64,000 nucleotides of DNA. It comes from Shewanella sp. UCD-KL12. GTDB taxonomy: Bacteria; Pseudomonadota; Gammaproteobacteria; Enterobacterales; Shewanellaceae. The notes beneath the pieces are model-generated. The model searched no databases and had not been told where the DNA came from. It was given only the letters and a program-made list of their open reading frames with translations. The stretch lies in assembly GCF_001957125.1 (NCBI RefSeq), contig NZ_MPHJ01000018.1, positions 42,197 through 106,196 of the forward strand. Reading direction: 5' to 3'. The number at the start of each line of letters is the position of its first letter. The stretch's first letter is position 1. Both the position numbers and the translations under genes were made by a program. This document shows, in pieces, positions 26,139 to 34,071 of the stretch.

Positions 26139-27698
26139 ATGAAACTACAAAAGCTTGCGCTTGCTGTAATGATATCGGCAGTTTTTACTGGCAATACTAT
26201 GGCTAATGATAGTAAAGCAGACCTATATAACAGCGATAACTGGCAAAAGGGCTTTCCAGAGCAGTATAAGACTTGGGCTGAAACAGAGCAGAGTAACCCT
26301 GAGTCTGGTAAGCCCGTTGATCTATTGGAAGCAAACCCGAATCTGGTTTCTGCTTGGGCAGGCTATGGATTTGCTAAGGACTACAATCGTGCCCGCGGCC
26401 ATCACTTTGCATTAATTGACATGATTGGCACCCTTAGAACGGGTCACCCTGTTGTTGGGCATGATGGAAAAGTAGTAGGTGAAGCTATGCCTGCAAGCTG
26501 CTGGTCCTGCAAAACGCCAGACGTAGCTCGTATGTATGACAAAGTTGGCGAAGCAAACTTTTCAGATAATGCATGGTCGACTTGGGGTCATGAAATAAAT
26601 AACGCCATTGGTTGTGCTGATTGTCATGAGTTGGGTAGTGATGAGCTAAGGTTGAGCCGCCCATACGCAGACCGTGCCATGAAGGCGGTTGGGCTTGATT
26701 TTTCTAAGCAAAATGCAGATATGCAAGCCAGTCAAACTTGTGCTCAGTGTCATGTTGAATACTACTTTGATGGCAAAGACAGCAAGAAGGTACGCTACCC
26801 ATGGGATCATTGGGTTCCAGGTGTAAAAACCGATTATAAGAAAATCGTAAGTTATAAAGGAACAGATGGCTTGTATGAAGGTTTTGCCGCTGAAGCACAG
26901 CTAGCCTACTATGATCTAATTAGTTTTAAAGATTGGACTAATGCTATCTCTGGTGCGCCATCGTTAAAAGCGCAGCATCCTGAATTTGAAAACTTGATGG
27001 ATCGTACATCTCACGAGATGGATGAGCATTTGGAGTTCAGCTGTACGACCTGTCATATGCCTGAAGCGACTAATGAAAATGGAGTTAAATACTCTAATCA
27101 TAAAGTGACTTTTGAAGCTGAGAAGCTGCCTGAGACATGCTTAAGCTGTCATGAAGGTGCAGACTTCAAAGAGATATTCACTGAACGTAAGGCTGAAATT
27201 AATAAGCTCCGCTTTGAGCCTAATGGCACAGATCCTCGCTTAACCGAAGTGCACTTTAAAGCACAGGCAATTTGGGCTGCTAATGGCATTAAGGGTTTAG
27301 AGGCTGGTAAGAAGATCTCCCAGGCTAAAGCTAACTATGAAGCTGCTTTAAAAGCTGATAATGCATTATCAACTGAGATGAATAGTTTGTTAGTTAAAGT
27401 GAGAAATGCACAATGGTTCTGGGATAGCGCAACAGCCTCTCATGGCATACATGCACACAACCCAGCAGAAGCTGTGCGTTTGCTGACAAAGTCGAATACG
27501 ATATTAGATGCGGCACTTGTTGAAGCTAATAGCTTACTCGCGAAATATGCTCCTAAGTATAAGTACGATGCAAGTAAATACGATACTAAAGCTAAGGTGC
27601 AGCCTTTAGCTGGTTTAGACCTTGAAGGCATGAGAAAGTCGAAAGATAATTTCATCGAAAAGCGCGTTAAAAAAGAGTGGCCAGCAGAGCTGAAATAG
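26139..27698 (+). CDS. nrfA: Ammonia-forming cytochrome c nitrite reductase
   Basis: A 519-residue periplasmic pentaheme enzyme that reduces nitrite to ammonium with six electrons. It has a signal peptide (cleavage after TMA). The five heme sites are in order CWSCK (residue 121, the Lys-ligated catalytic heme), CADCH (159), CAQCH (201), CTTCH (302) and CLSCH (334). Active-site Arg lies in YNRARGHHFAL and Tyr in CHVEYYF. It is somewhat longer than the roughly 470-480 residues usual for NrfA, mostly in the C-terminal tail. No nrfBCD or nrfH is adjacent, so electrons probably come from the quinol dehydrogenase CymA, as in Shewanella. GAGGAG precedes the start; a terminator follows. Confidence 0.96.
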   Translation: MKLQKLALAVMISAVFTGNTMANDSKADLYNSDNWQKGFPEQYKTWAETEQSNPESGKPVDLLEANPNLVSAWAGYGFAKDYNRARGHHFALIDMIGTLRTGHPVVGHDGKVVGEAMPASCWSCKTPDVARMYDKVGEANFSDNAWSTWGHEINNAIGCADCHELGSDELRLSRPYADRAMKAVGLDFSKQNADMQASQTCAQCHVEYYFDGKDSKKVRYPWDHWVPGVKTDYKKIVSYKGTDGLYEGFAAEAQLAYYDLISFKDWTNAISGAPSLKAQHPEFENLMDRTSHEMDEHLEFSCTTCHMPEATNENGVKYSNHKVTFEAEKLPETCLSCHEGADFKEIFTERKAEINKLRFEPNGTDPRLTEVHFKAQAIWAANGIKGLEAGKKISQAKANYEAALKADNALSTEMNSLLVKVRNAQWFWDSATASHGIHAHNPAEAVRLLTKSNTILDAALVEANSLLAKYAPKYKYDASKYDTKAKVQPLAGLDLEGMRKSKDNFIEKRVKKEWPAELK

Positions 27699-27745
27699 TA
27701 AGCTTCGACTCCACGTTATAAATAACATCTCCTCCGTGTTAGACC

Positions 27746-27780
27746 AATGTCAGCTGAGCTCCATCAGCTGACATTTTTTA
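27746..27780 (+). terminator. Terminator after nrfA
   Basis: Stem ATGTCAGCTGA / TCAGCTGACAT, loop GCTCCA, then six T. Confidence 0.92.
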
Positions 27781-27868
27781 TGGTGTCGATCTTTTATTGG
27801 CATTGAGTTGCTAGTAATCATCTCTCTTAGCGTCTAATGCTAACCTTCACTTGCTGTTAATGAAGTCC

Positions 27869-29233
27869 TTACTTTAAAACCTTTTCTTCTAAGTAGTGTA
27901 TAGACTGCCCGCCTTGTTGAAATCCTTCATCTTCTAATATCTGTTGTAGCAAAGGGATATTGGTCTTTATGCCCTCTATGAGAAGTTCATTGAGCGCTGT
28001 CTGCATACGGACCATAGCTTCATTTCGCGATGGCCCCCAAGTGATCAGCTTACCGATCATAGAGTCATAAAAGGGGGGAACTGTGTAGCCTTGATATAGG
28101 TGTGAATCCCAGCGTACACCCATGCCACCGGGAGCATGGAATCTAGTGACAGTACCAGGTGAGGGAATAAAGGTTTGTGGGTCTTCGGCGTTAATACGGC
28201 ACTCTATGCTGTGACCGTTAAGTGAAATATCACCTTGCTCGATTGATAGCGGTTCGCCTGCTGCTATCTCCAACTGCGCCTTGATGAGATCTATGCCTGT
28301 GACCATCTCAGTAATAGGGTGCTCTACCTGAATACGCGTATTCATTTCGATAAAGTAAAATTGGCCAGCCTCGTAGAGAAACTCGAAGGTGCCAGCGCCG
28401 CGATAGCCTATCTCGATACAGGCATTGGCACAAAGCTGACCTATCTGTTGACGAACCTGTTGGCTTATTCCTATGGCGGGTGCTTCCTCAACCACTTTTT
28501 GATGCTTGCGCTGCATAGAGCAGTCACGCTCTCCTAGATGAATGGCACTGCCTTGACCATCAGAAAGGATTTGAATTTCGATATGGCGTGGTGTTTGTAG
28601 GTATTTCTCCATGTAAACGTCGCCATTCGCAAAAGCTGCTTTAGCTTCTGCCTGAGTGAGCTCAACAGCGGCTATCAGGTCATGTTCATTCTCGACGACT
28701 CGCATACCACGGCCGCCGCCACCTGCTGTCGCCTTAATAATGACAGGGTAACCAATCTTGTCAGCTAAGCGCTGATTGAGTTGCTCATCATTAGACAGTG
28801 TGCCATTTGAGCCCGGCACAGTAGGAACGCCTGCTTGCTTCATTGCGGATATGGCCGAGACTTTATCACCCATCAAACGAATGAGTTCAGCATCAGGGCC
28901 TATGAAGCCAAAACCGCAGGCTTCAACCTGCTCGGCAAAAGTGGCATTTTCTGAAAGGAAGCCATAACCAGGGTGAATAGCATCAGCATTTGTGGCGGTT
29001 GCCGCCGCGAGAATCGTGGCAAGATTGAGATAGCTGTCATTTGCATCTGACTTGCCAATGCATAAGCTGGTACTGGCTTGTTTGATATGTAGTAAATCTT
29101 TGTCTGCGCTCGAGTAAATAGCGATGGTCTCAATACCAAGTTGATGACAAGCACGTTGAATTCTGAGTGCTATCTCACCTCTATTGGCAATCAGTACACG
29201 TTTAATGGGGCGAGCAATGGGCATATTCATCAA
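27869..29233 (-). CDS. accC: Acetyl-CoA carboxylase, biotin carboxylase subunit
   Basis: A 454-residue ATP-grasp enzyme that carboxylates the biotin on AccB, the first half of malonyl-CoA synthesis. The start region KRVLIANRGEIALRIQRAC, HPGYGFLSEN, the Gly-rich ATP loop KATAGGGGRGMRVV, ERDCSMQRKHQKVVEEAPA and the FIEMNTRIQVEHPITE catalytic loop are all present. The first ATGs (residues 1, 2 and 4) are equally placed for an AGGAA site. It follows accB after 53 bases on the minus strand, and aroQ lies before that. Confidence 0.97.
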   Translation of the reverse strand: MMNMPIARPIKRVLIANRGEIALRIQRACHQLGIETIAIYSSADKDLLHIKQASTSLCIGKSDANDSYLNLATILAAATATNADAIHPGYGFLSENATFAEQVEACGFGFIGPDAELIRLMGDKVSAISAMKQAGVPTVPGSNGTLSNDEQLNQRLADKIGYPVIIKATAGGGGRGMRVVENEHDLIAAVELTQAEAKAAFANGDVYMEKYLQTPRHIEIQILSDGQGSAIHLGERDCSMQRKHQKVVEEAPAIGISQQVRQQIGQLCANACIEIGYRGAGTFEFLYEAGQFYFIEMNTRIQVEHPITEMVTGIDLIKAQLEIAAGEPLSIEQGDISLNGHSIECRINAEDPQTFIPSPGTVTRFHAPGGMGVRWDSHLYQGYTVPPFYDSMIGKLITWGPSRNEAMVRMQTALNELLIEGIKTNIPLLQQILEDEGFQQGGQSIHYLEEKVLK

Positions 29234-29286
29234 TCACTATTCCTGTTGCTAAACCTTAATTGTGCTCACTACTTTTTCGCTATTCG

Positions 29287-29772
29287 CTATTCGCTATCGC
29301 CAATTTCAATCAGCGCCTGATCAAAACCGACAGCGTCACCATTTTCAACCAAGATAGCTTTGATAATACCACTACGGTGCGCTTCTATTTGGTTCATCAT
29401 CTTCATGGCTTCAATAATACAGACAGCTTGCCCTTGCTCCACTTTTTGACCCACTTGTATCAGTGGATCGGATTCTGGGGCTGGGGAAAGATAAAAAGTG
29501 CCGACCATAGGAGAGATAACGCAATTTTCATTGGGCTCGACGGGGTCTGTTGTCGCTATAGCTGGGTCAGTAACAGGTGTTACGGCATTAACTTTAGGAC
29601 TATTAACTTTAGAGCTATCATTGCTGACAGTATAGAGGTGCTGCTGGGTATGTTGCTGAGTCGGACTCTTAAGGCTGATCCGTACAGACTCTTCACCCTC
29701 TTTGACCTCTAGCTCCTCTATACCTGATTCTTTAACGAGTTCTATCAACTTTTTTATTTTACGAATATCCAT
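29287..29772 (-). CDS. accB: Acetyl-CoA carboxylase biotin carboxyl carrier protein
   Basis: A 161-residue protein: N-terminal AccB domain (DIRKIKKLIELVKESGIEEL), a Thr/Pro/Val-rich flexible linker (about 40-85) and a C-terminal biotinyl domain with EAMKM, the lysine at about residue 124 being biotinylated. The 'thumb' typical of AccB is visible around SPAPESDPLI. It carries carboxyl groups between AccC and AccAD. Confidence 0.97.
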   Translation of the reverse strand: MDIRKIKKLIELVKESGIEELEVKEGEESVRISLKSPTQQHTQQHLYTVSNDSSKVNSPKVNAVTPVTDPAIATTDPVEPNENCVISPMVGTFYLSPAPESDPLIQVGQKVEQGQAVCIIEAMKMMNQIEAHRSGIIKAILVENGDAVGFDQALIEIGDSE

Positions 29773-29794
29773 TTCAACCCCTCAACGTTTTCGC

Positions 29795-30250
29795 TTAGTG
29801 TTCAGCCGTTTTTGCATGTAGTCGCGTGATAGCGGACTGTAGAGCAAAGTGATACCCCTCAAAGCCTAAACCACAGATCACGCCAATGGCTTTATCTGAA
29901 AAGTAGGAGTGATGGCGGAATGGCTCACGAGTATGCACATTGGACAGGTGAACTTCGATAAAGGGAATGGAGACACCCAAAATCGCATCACGTATCGCTA
30001 CGCTGGTATGGGTGAAGGCTGCAGGATTGATGATGATAAAATCAGCATCGCTGTTATGAATAGCATCGATAAGCTCATGCTCAGCATTCGATTGAATATG
30101 ATCGAGCAATACTCCTGCAGCATTAGATTCCTCTGTAAGATCTCTAACAATTTGATCTAAGGTCTTTACCCCATAATGTCCAGGCTCTCGGCGTCCCAGA
30201 AGGTTAAGGTTGGGGCCGTTAATGAGTAAGACCTTTGCTTTGCTGCTCAT
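29795..30250 (-). CDS. aroQ: 3-dehydroquinate dehydratase, type II
   Basis: A 151-residue shikimate-pathway enzyme that dehydrates 3-dehydroquinate. The ATG at 30250 (MSSKAKVLLINGPNLNLLG) is chosen; AGGA lies nine bases upstream, and the longer frame to 30307 runs through a palindrome. Conserved parts: NGPNLNLLGRREPGHYG with the catalytic Tyr, INPAAFTHTSVAIRDA, IEVHLSNVHTREPFRHHSY. Gene order aroQ-accB-accC is common in gammaproteobacteria. Confidence 0.97.
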   Translation of the reverse strand: MSSKAKVLLINGPNLNLLGRREPGHYGVKTLDQIVRDLTEESNAAGVLLDHIQSNAEHELIDAIHNSDADFIIINPAAFTHTSVAIRDAILGVSIPFIEVHLSNVHTREPFRHHSYFSDKAIGVICGLGFEGYHFALQSAITRLHAKTAEH

Positions 30251-30278
30251 GTCAAAATCCTTAAGAATACAGATGACT

Positions 30279-30308
30279 TGTGGTTTATACCGATTGGTAT
30301 AAACCACA
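30279..30308. repeat. Palindrome related to the MITE ends
   Basis: A 13-bp perfect inverted repeat TGTGGTTTATACC / GGTATAAACCACA around GATT, just upstream of aroQ. Its centre TTATACCGATTGGTATAA is the same 18-mer as the right end of the MITE-like copies at 50579 and 61029. It may be a solo end, an excision footprint, or an operator. Confidence 0.7.
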
Positions 30309-30391
30309 GATAAGATGATTCATCTGATTTCAACAGAAGTTGCTGAAGATGTCGACATTTGGCTGCATTTTCGACGAAATTGATGGGAAGA

Positions 30392-30405
30392 AGGTTCTAG
30401 AACCT
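30392..30405. repeat. 14-bp perfect palindrome in a CCTAG-rich stretch
   Basis: AGGTTCTAGAACCT, followed within 20 bases by CCTAGGATCTAGTGCCTAGG. It lies between aroQ and arfB. Similar 'aacct/ctagg' sequence occurs near 14403-14440. Confidence 0.6.
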
Positions 30406-30443
30406 AGGATCTAGTGCCTAGGAACTTTAAATCTTAAGCATTA

Positions 30444-30860
30444 TTAATAATCCGACTTACTTCGTCTCAGCGCTTTGGTGGCACCTTTCTGCTTTTTTGC
30501 ATCTACGCGTCGGCGCTGGCTGCCTTTAGTCGGCTTAGTGGCTACACGCTTTTTTTGTACAATGGCAACGCTGGCAACCAGTTCGATAAACTGTTCCAGT
30601 GCCGTTTGACGGTTAAAGTCCTGACTGCGACTCTGCTGACATTTAATAATAATCTTACCGCTCTTAGTGATGCGATGATCAGCGCGTTTTAGCAGGGCTT
30701 GTTTGTAAAAATCAGGCAGGGATGAGGCATTAATATCGAAAATAATCTGCGCCGCAGTAGATACTTTATTGACGTGTTGACCGCCAGCACCGCTAGCGCG
30801 TATGAACTGCCATTCTAATTCATGATCTTTTAGTGACACACTATTTGAGATTTTTATCAT
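30444..30860 (-). CDS. arfB: Peptidyl-tRNA hydrolase ArfB (ribosome rescue)
   Basis: A 138-residue release-factor-like protein that frees ribosomes stalled on mRNA without a stop codon. The catalytic GGQ is at residues 26-28 within RASGAGGQHVNKVST. The C-terminal tail is very basic (KKQKGATKALRRSKSDY); in ArfB this tail enters the empty mRNA channel. Length matches the YaeJ/ArfB family and excludes full-length release factors. It is a single gene on the minus strand. Confidence 0.95.
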   Translation of the reverse strand: MIKISNSVSLKDHELEWQFIRASGAGGQHVNKVSTAAQIIFDINASSLPDFYKQALLKRADHRITKSGKIIIKCQQSRSQDFNRQTALEQFIELVASVAIVQKKRVATKPTKGSQRRRVDAKKQKGATKALRRSKSDY

Positions 30861-31145
30861 GGCTAAATAAGTCGTTATCTGATGCAGCTATATTAACATT
30901 TTATTGAGTTACTGTACTGTTAGCGATTTTATCACTAATGGCAGAGCAACTTTGGGAAGCAAAGATTGGGAGCTAGGCGTAATTAAACAAGATAATTTCG
31001 CTTTGATATAGTCAGCTTTGGGAAATCTGGTATGCTTCGGCTATTCAGCTTGTATCGAGATAGTTGATATTGGCAAATCTGATATGCATGATTGCTGTGA
31101 AGGCGAGTCATTGCATGACAGTTCATACTTGTTCGGAGTTTCTCT

Positions 31146-31517
31146 ATGCTATGCAAAATCCCTGATATTGCCGATGGGGTGATAAGCCTTTTCGCAAGTG
31201 GGCGTTTGTCGACATCGGATTATCAGCAAAAATTAAAGCCACTTATCGATGACTACCGAGAACAGTCAGGTAAGGTGTGTTTGTATATTGAAGCAGATGT
31301 ATTGCTAGAAGGTTGGGACTCTCAATCCTTGTCGGGTAGTGGTGAAGTTCAACTGCCTAAATTTGATGGTTTGGTGTTAGTCGGTGGCCCCGATTGGTTT
31401 GGCAATGCTGTTAAGTTGCTAGGTCCATTTATGCAGGCTGAAGTCGCCTGGTACCCGCTTGAAGAGAAACAGCTAGCAATAGATTGGATCGCAGCACGAA
31501 AAAGTCACCAAGTTTAA
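31146..31517 (+). CDS. STAS/SEC14 (SpoIIAA-like) domain protein
   Basis: A 123-residue small soluble protein. The alternating strand-helix pattern (ADGVISLFASGRLSTSDYQQKLKPLIDDYREQSGKVCLYIEADVLLEGW) is typical of SpoIIAA-like proteins, a family of unknown substrate often induced by stress. No catalytic residues are assignable. GGAG precedes the start by eight bases. The next gene, a small lipoprotein, begins 60 bases on. Confidence 0.75.
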   Translation: MLCKIPDIADGVISLFASGRLSTSDYQQKLKPLIDDYREQSGKVCLYIEADVLLEGWDSQSLSGSGEVQLPKFDGLVLVGGPDWFGNAVKLLGPFMQAEVAWYPLEEKQLAIDWIAARKSHQV

Positions 31518-31577
31518 ATCTATATCCAGGCCAGTAAATGAGTTGCTGGTTGCACCTGAATTTTAAAGGAAAATAAG

Positions 31578-31778
31578 ATGTCAGTATCAAATATTTTTAG
31601 CCGTCCATTAGTTAAGTTGAGTGCTATTTCGTTAGCGGCTATGTTTACCCTTGGCTTGAGTGGCTGCGCACCAGAAGTGGGAAGTGACAAGTGGTGTAAG
31701 CAGATGGAAGAGAAAGATAAAGGCGACTGGAGCACTAACGAAGCGACTGATTATGCTAAGCATTGTGTATTTAAATAG
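31578..31778 (+). CDS. DUF3012 small lipoprotein
   Basis: A 66-residue lipoprotein precursor with signal segment and lipobox LSGC, so the mature protein starts at the Cys of CAPEVGSDKWC and is about 36 residues. The pattern CAPEVGS..WC..M.EKDKGDWSTNEATDYAKHC is the DUF3012 family, common in Shewanella and Vibrio, function unknown. Two further Cys could form a disulfide. AAGGAAA lies just upstream of the start. Confidence 0.85.
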   Translation: MSVSNIFSRPLVKLSAISLAAMFTLGLSGCAPEVGSDKWCKQMEEKDKGDWSTNEATDYAKHCVFK

Positions 31779-31837
31779 CTTCATGGTTAGTTGTTTTAGT
31801 GTGGACCAAGCAGCATAAAATAAAAGAGTTTATGTGA

Positions 31838-31885
31838 CACTGACAATACTTTACAAAAACACTTAGGTATTTTGTATTGTCAGTG
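31838..31885. repeat. Perfect 12-bp inverted repeat
   Basis: CACTGACAATAC at 31838 and GTATTGTCAGTG at 31874 with a 24-base AT-rich loop. It follows the DUF3012 gene by 60 bases and may act as a terminator, though the T-run is poor. Confidence 0.6.
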
Positions 31886-31966
31886 CTGAACTTTTGATTA
31901 CAATATCAGTCAGATTGTAAGAACCCAGTAATTAGTTTTCTGAATCTTGATTAAATAAGGCTTTCT

Positions 31967-32491
31967 TTGCAACATTATTTTCGTCAATTCACTCACAAGA
32001 TCGCTATAGCAATGATCGCTGTTGTGCTTCTGCAATTTGCAGGTGGCAACATGGGCGAGCATCAGCTGCATCTTGGTAGTCATGACGAAGAGCCTGCAAA
32101 TCATCCCCATGTTCAGTTTACAGCTCAGGTTACTACGGTTGAATTAGAGCAATGTACAGCATGTACCGATGCAAGCTATATTGATCAAGACACGAGTTGT
32201 GATGACGTATATGCCGATGGCCAGTTTGCTTCAAATGGCTACTTTGCTGCTAGTTTTGATGATGCCTTTTCAGCATCGGCTAATGTTGAACCCCACACTC
32301 ATAAAGTGAGTAAGACCGAGACCAAGCTTTTTGATCTCTGCTTAGATTGTCAGTGTCATGGTGGTCACGCTACTGTAATGTCAGCCTTGTCTACTGAGCC
32401 TACAGTGCCAACAAGCGATGAACTTATCGCTATGGTTAGTCCTTACTTACCTCCTGAAGCGTTACCTGATTACCGCCCTCCAATCGTATAA
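31967..32491 (+). CDS. Small secreted His/Cys-rich protein next to metal efflux genes
   Basis: A protein of 174 residues from a TTG start at 31967, with TAAGG at 31956-31960 and a stop codon in frame at 31952, so no longer form is possible. A hydrophobic N-terminal segment (IAIAMIAVVLLQFAG) acts as signal or anchor. The mature part has possible metal ligands: HQLHLGSHDEE, HPH, CTACTD, HTH and DLCLDCQCHGGH. The position, 230 bases before a TolC-RND set on the same strand, suggests a periplasmic metal-binding accessory. DUF2946-like proteins have similar position and Cys/His content, but I cannot confirm membership. Confidence 0.65.
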   Translation: MQHYFRQFTHKIAIAMIAVVLLQFAGGNMGEHQLHLGSHDEEPANHPHVQFTAQVTTVELEQCTACTDASYIDQDTSCDDVYADGQFASNGYFAASFDDAFSASANVEPHTHKVSKTETKLFDLCLDCQCHGGHATVMSALSTEPTVPTSDELIAMVSPYLPPEALPDYRPPIV

Positions 32492-32719
32492 CTCCTATAC
32501 TTGCTGACATCGCTTTAAGGTGAACCGTCTATCGCAAGTAGAAAATCATGACTAACGTTAAGTGGATCCTTAGGGTATTAGCCCAATGATCTTCGATATG
32601 ATTTAACCCTAAAACACTCTGTTATAGCTGAATTTCATCGCGAATACCTATATTTAGGTCGCGTTCAAATTGCTGCGCAGCGATTGCTGCAAGAGCATGT
32701 TTGGGGATTAGGATATACG

Positions 32720-34051
32720 ATGAAAAAGACAATAATAGCCAGTCTGTTATTAGCCAGCTTCACGGGCAGTTTTGTGCCTGTCTATGCTGAAAATTCAAAC
32801 CAGTTAGAGACTAATTCTGCTGTTAACAGCAGTGAATCTTGGCTTACAGCAGGTAATCAAGTGGGTTTTAAAACTTGGTTACCGAGCCTGATGCAAACAT
32901 TTAATCGTTTACCAGAGGTCGCCGCGCAAGAGGCAAAACGCACCCAAGCCCAGCTTAGTATTAAGGCCGCCGATCAAGCTATCTATAACCCAGAGTTAGG
33001 TGTCGATTATCAAAATGCAGACACAGATACTTATACACTTGGGATCAGCCAGACCATTGATTGGGGGGATAAGCGTGGGGCTGCAACTCGTATTGCTCAG
33101 CTTCAAGCGGAGATCTTGCTTTCTGATATCACACTCGAGCGTAGCCAGTTGTTGGCAGCGACCATTCAAGCACTTGTGGAGCAATCTCAGAGCCGTAAAG
33201 CCTTAGAGTTTCAACAGCAGCAACTCGATTCAGCTAAGCGCTCTCTCTATATCGCTAAACAGCAGTTACAGGTTGGGGACCTCTCATCGGTTGCACTGCA
33301 GTTAGTCCAGCTTGATGTGGCAAGTCGAGCCGCAGACTATGCGATTGCAGAACAAGCATCCATAGCTGCAGATGCAAACGTGCTTATGCTACTCGGTGAT
33401 AGCAAGCAGGCTTTCACTAGCTTTATCAGTGCACTCGCACTGCCTACCTCTTCAACACAAGTAGACCCAGAACTGCCAGCGCTTAAAAGCGCTTATCAGC
33501 AAGTGATGCTCACTAAGCTTAATGCACAGCAGGTAAAAGCGGATACCTCAGTGGATCCGACTATCAGCCTAAGTGCTGAGCGTGAAGGTGAAGAAAACAA
33601 GTTAGGAATAGGCGTGTCTATTCCTCTGCAAATTCGTAACAACTATAGCGATACCTTAGCGGTTGCCAGCCAAGAGATAGCGATTGCAGAGCAAACCTAT
33701 TTAGCACAAGAGCGGGTATTACGGCAGCAGCAGAAGAAGTTTGAGTTGAGTTTGCCAAGGCTCACTAAACGTTATCAAGATTGGCGCGAACTCGTGCTCA
33801 ACTCAGGTCATGAAGCAGCATCGGGGCTTACTCAACAATGGCGCGCTGGAGATATTGAAACCAGCGTTTATCTGCAGAGCCAGCGTCAACTTTCTACTAG
33901 TTATCTTGCTGGACTGTCATTAGAGACTGCTCTTTATACAAGTTGGCTTGAGTGGATGGGCGTGAGTGGCCAGTTGGAAGCCTACCTACAGGCGCAATTA
34001 CCTGCCTCAGCAGTGGCAGATGCCCGCCAGAGCGCTTCGGCCAAGTACTAA
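32720..34051 (+). CDS. TolC-family outer-membrane channel of metal efflux system (CzcC/CusC-like)
   Basis: A 443-residue outer-membrane channel component. The ATG at 32720 is chosen: it gives a signal peptide (MKKTIIASLLLASFTGSF, cleavage after VYA) and has AGGA upstream. The body is two coiled-coil repeats rich in Gln, Ala and Leu, the OEP fold (AQEAKRTQAQLSIKAADQAIYNPELGVDYQ; ALQLVQLDVASRAADYAIAEQ). First gene of the channel-adaptor-pump set; the adaptor starts 20 bases after its stop. Confidence 0.88.
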   Translation: MKKTIIASLLLASFTGSFVPVYAENSNQLETNSAVNSSESWLTAGNQVGFKTWLPSLMQTFNRLPEVAAQEAKRTQAQLSIKAADQAIYNPELGVDYQNADTDTYTLGISQTIDWGDKRGAATRIAQLQAEILLSDITLERSQLLAATIQALVEQSQSRKALEFQQQQLDSAKRSLYIAKQQLQVGDLSSVALQLVQLDVASRAADYAIAEQASIAADANVLMLLGDSKQAFTSFISALALPTSSTQVDPELPALKSAYQQVMLTKLNAQQVKADTSVDPTISLSAEREGEENKLGIGVSIPLQIRNNYSDTLAVASQEIAIAEQTYLAQERVLRQQQKKFELSLPRLTKRYQDWRELVLNSGHEAASGLTQQWRAGDIETSVYLQSQRQLSTSYLAGLSLETALYTSWLEWMGVSGQLEAYLQAQLPASAVADARQSASAKY

Positions 34052-34071
34052 CTTTAGATGGGATGCTTGTT

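Noticed and set aside
26500..26515. CWSCK as a damaged heme site in nrfA
   Set aside because: Lys-ligated CxxCK is the normal catalytic heme site of NrfA.
29260..29712. Plus-strand frame of 150 codons
   Set aside because: It lies fully antisense to accB, whose identity is certain.
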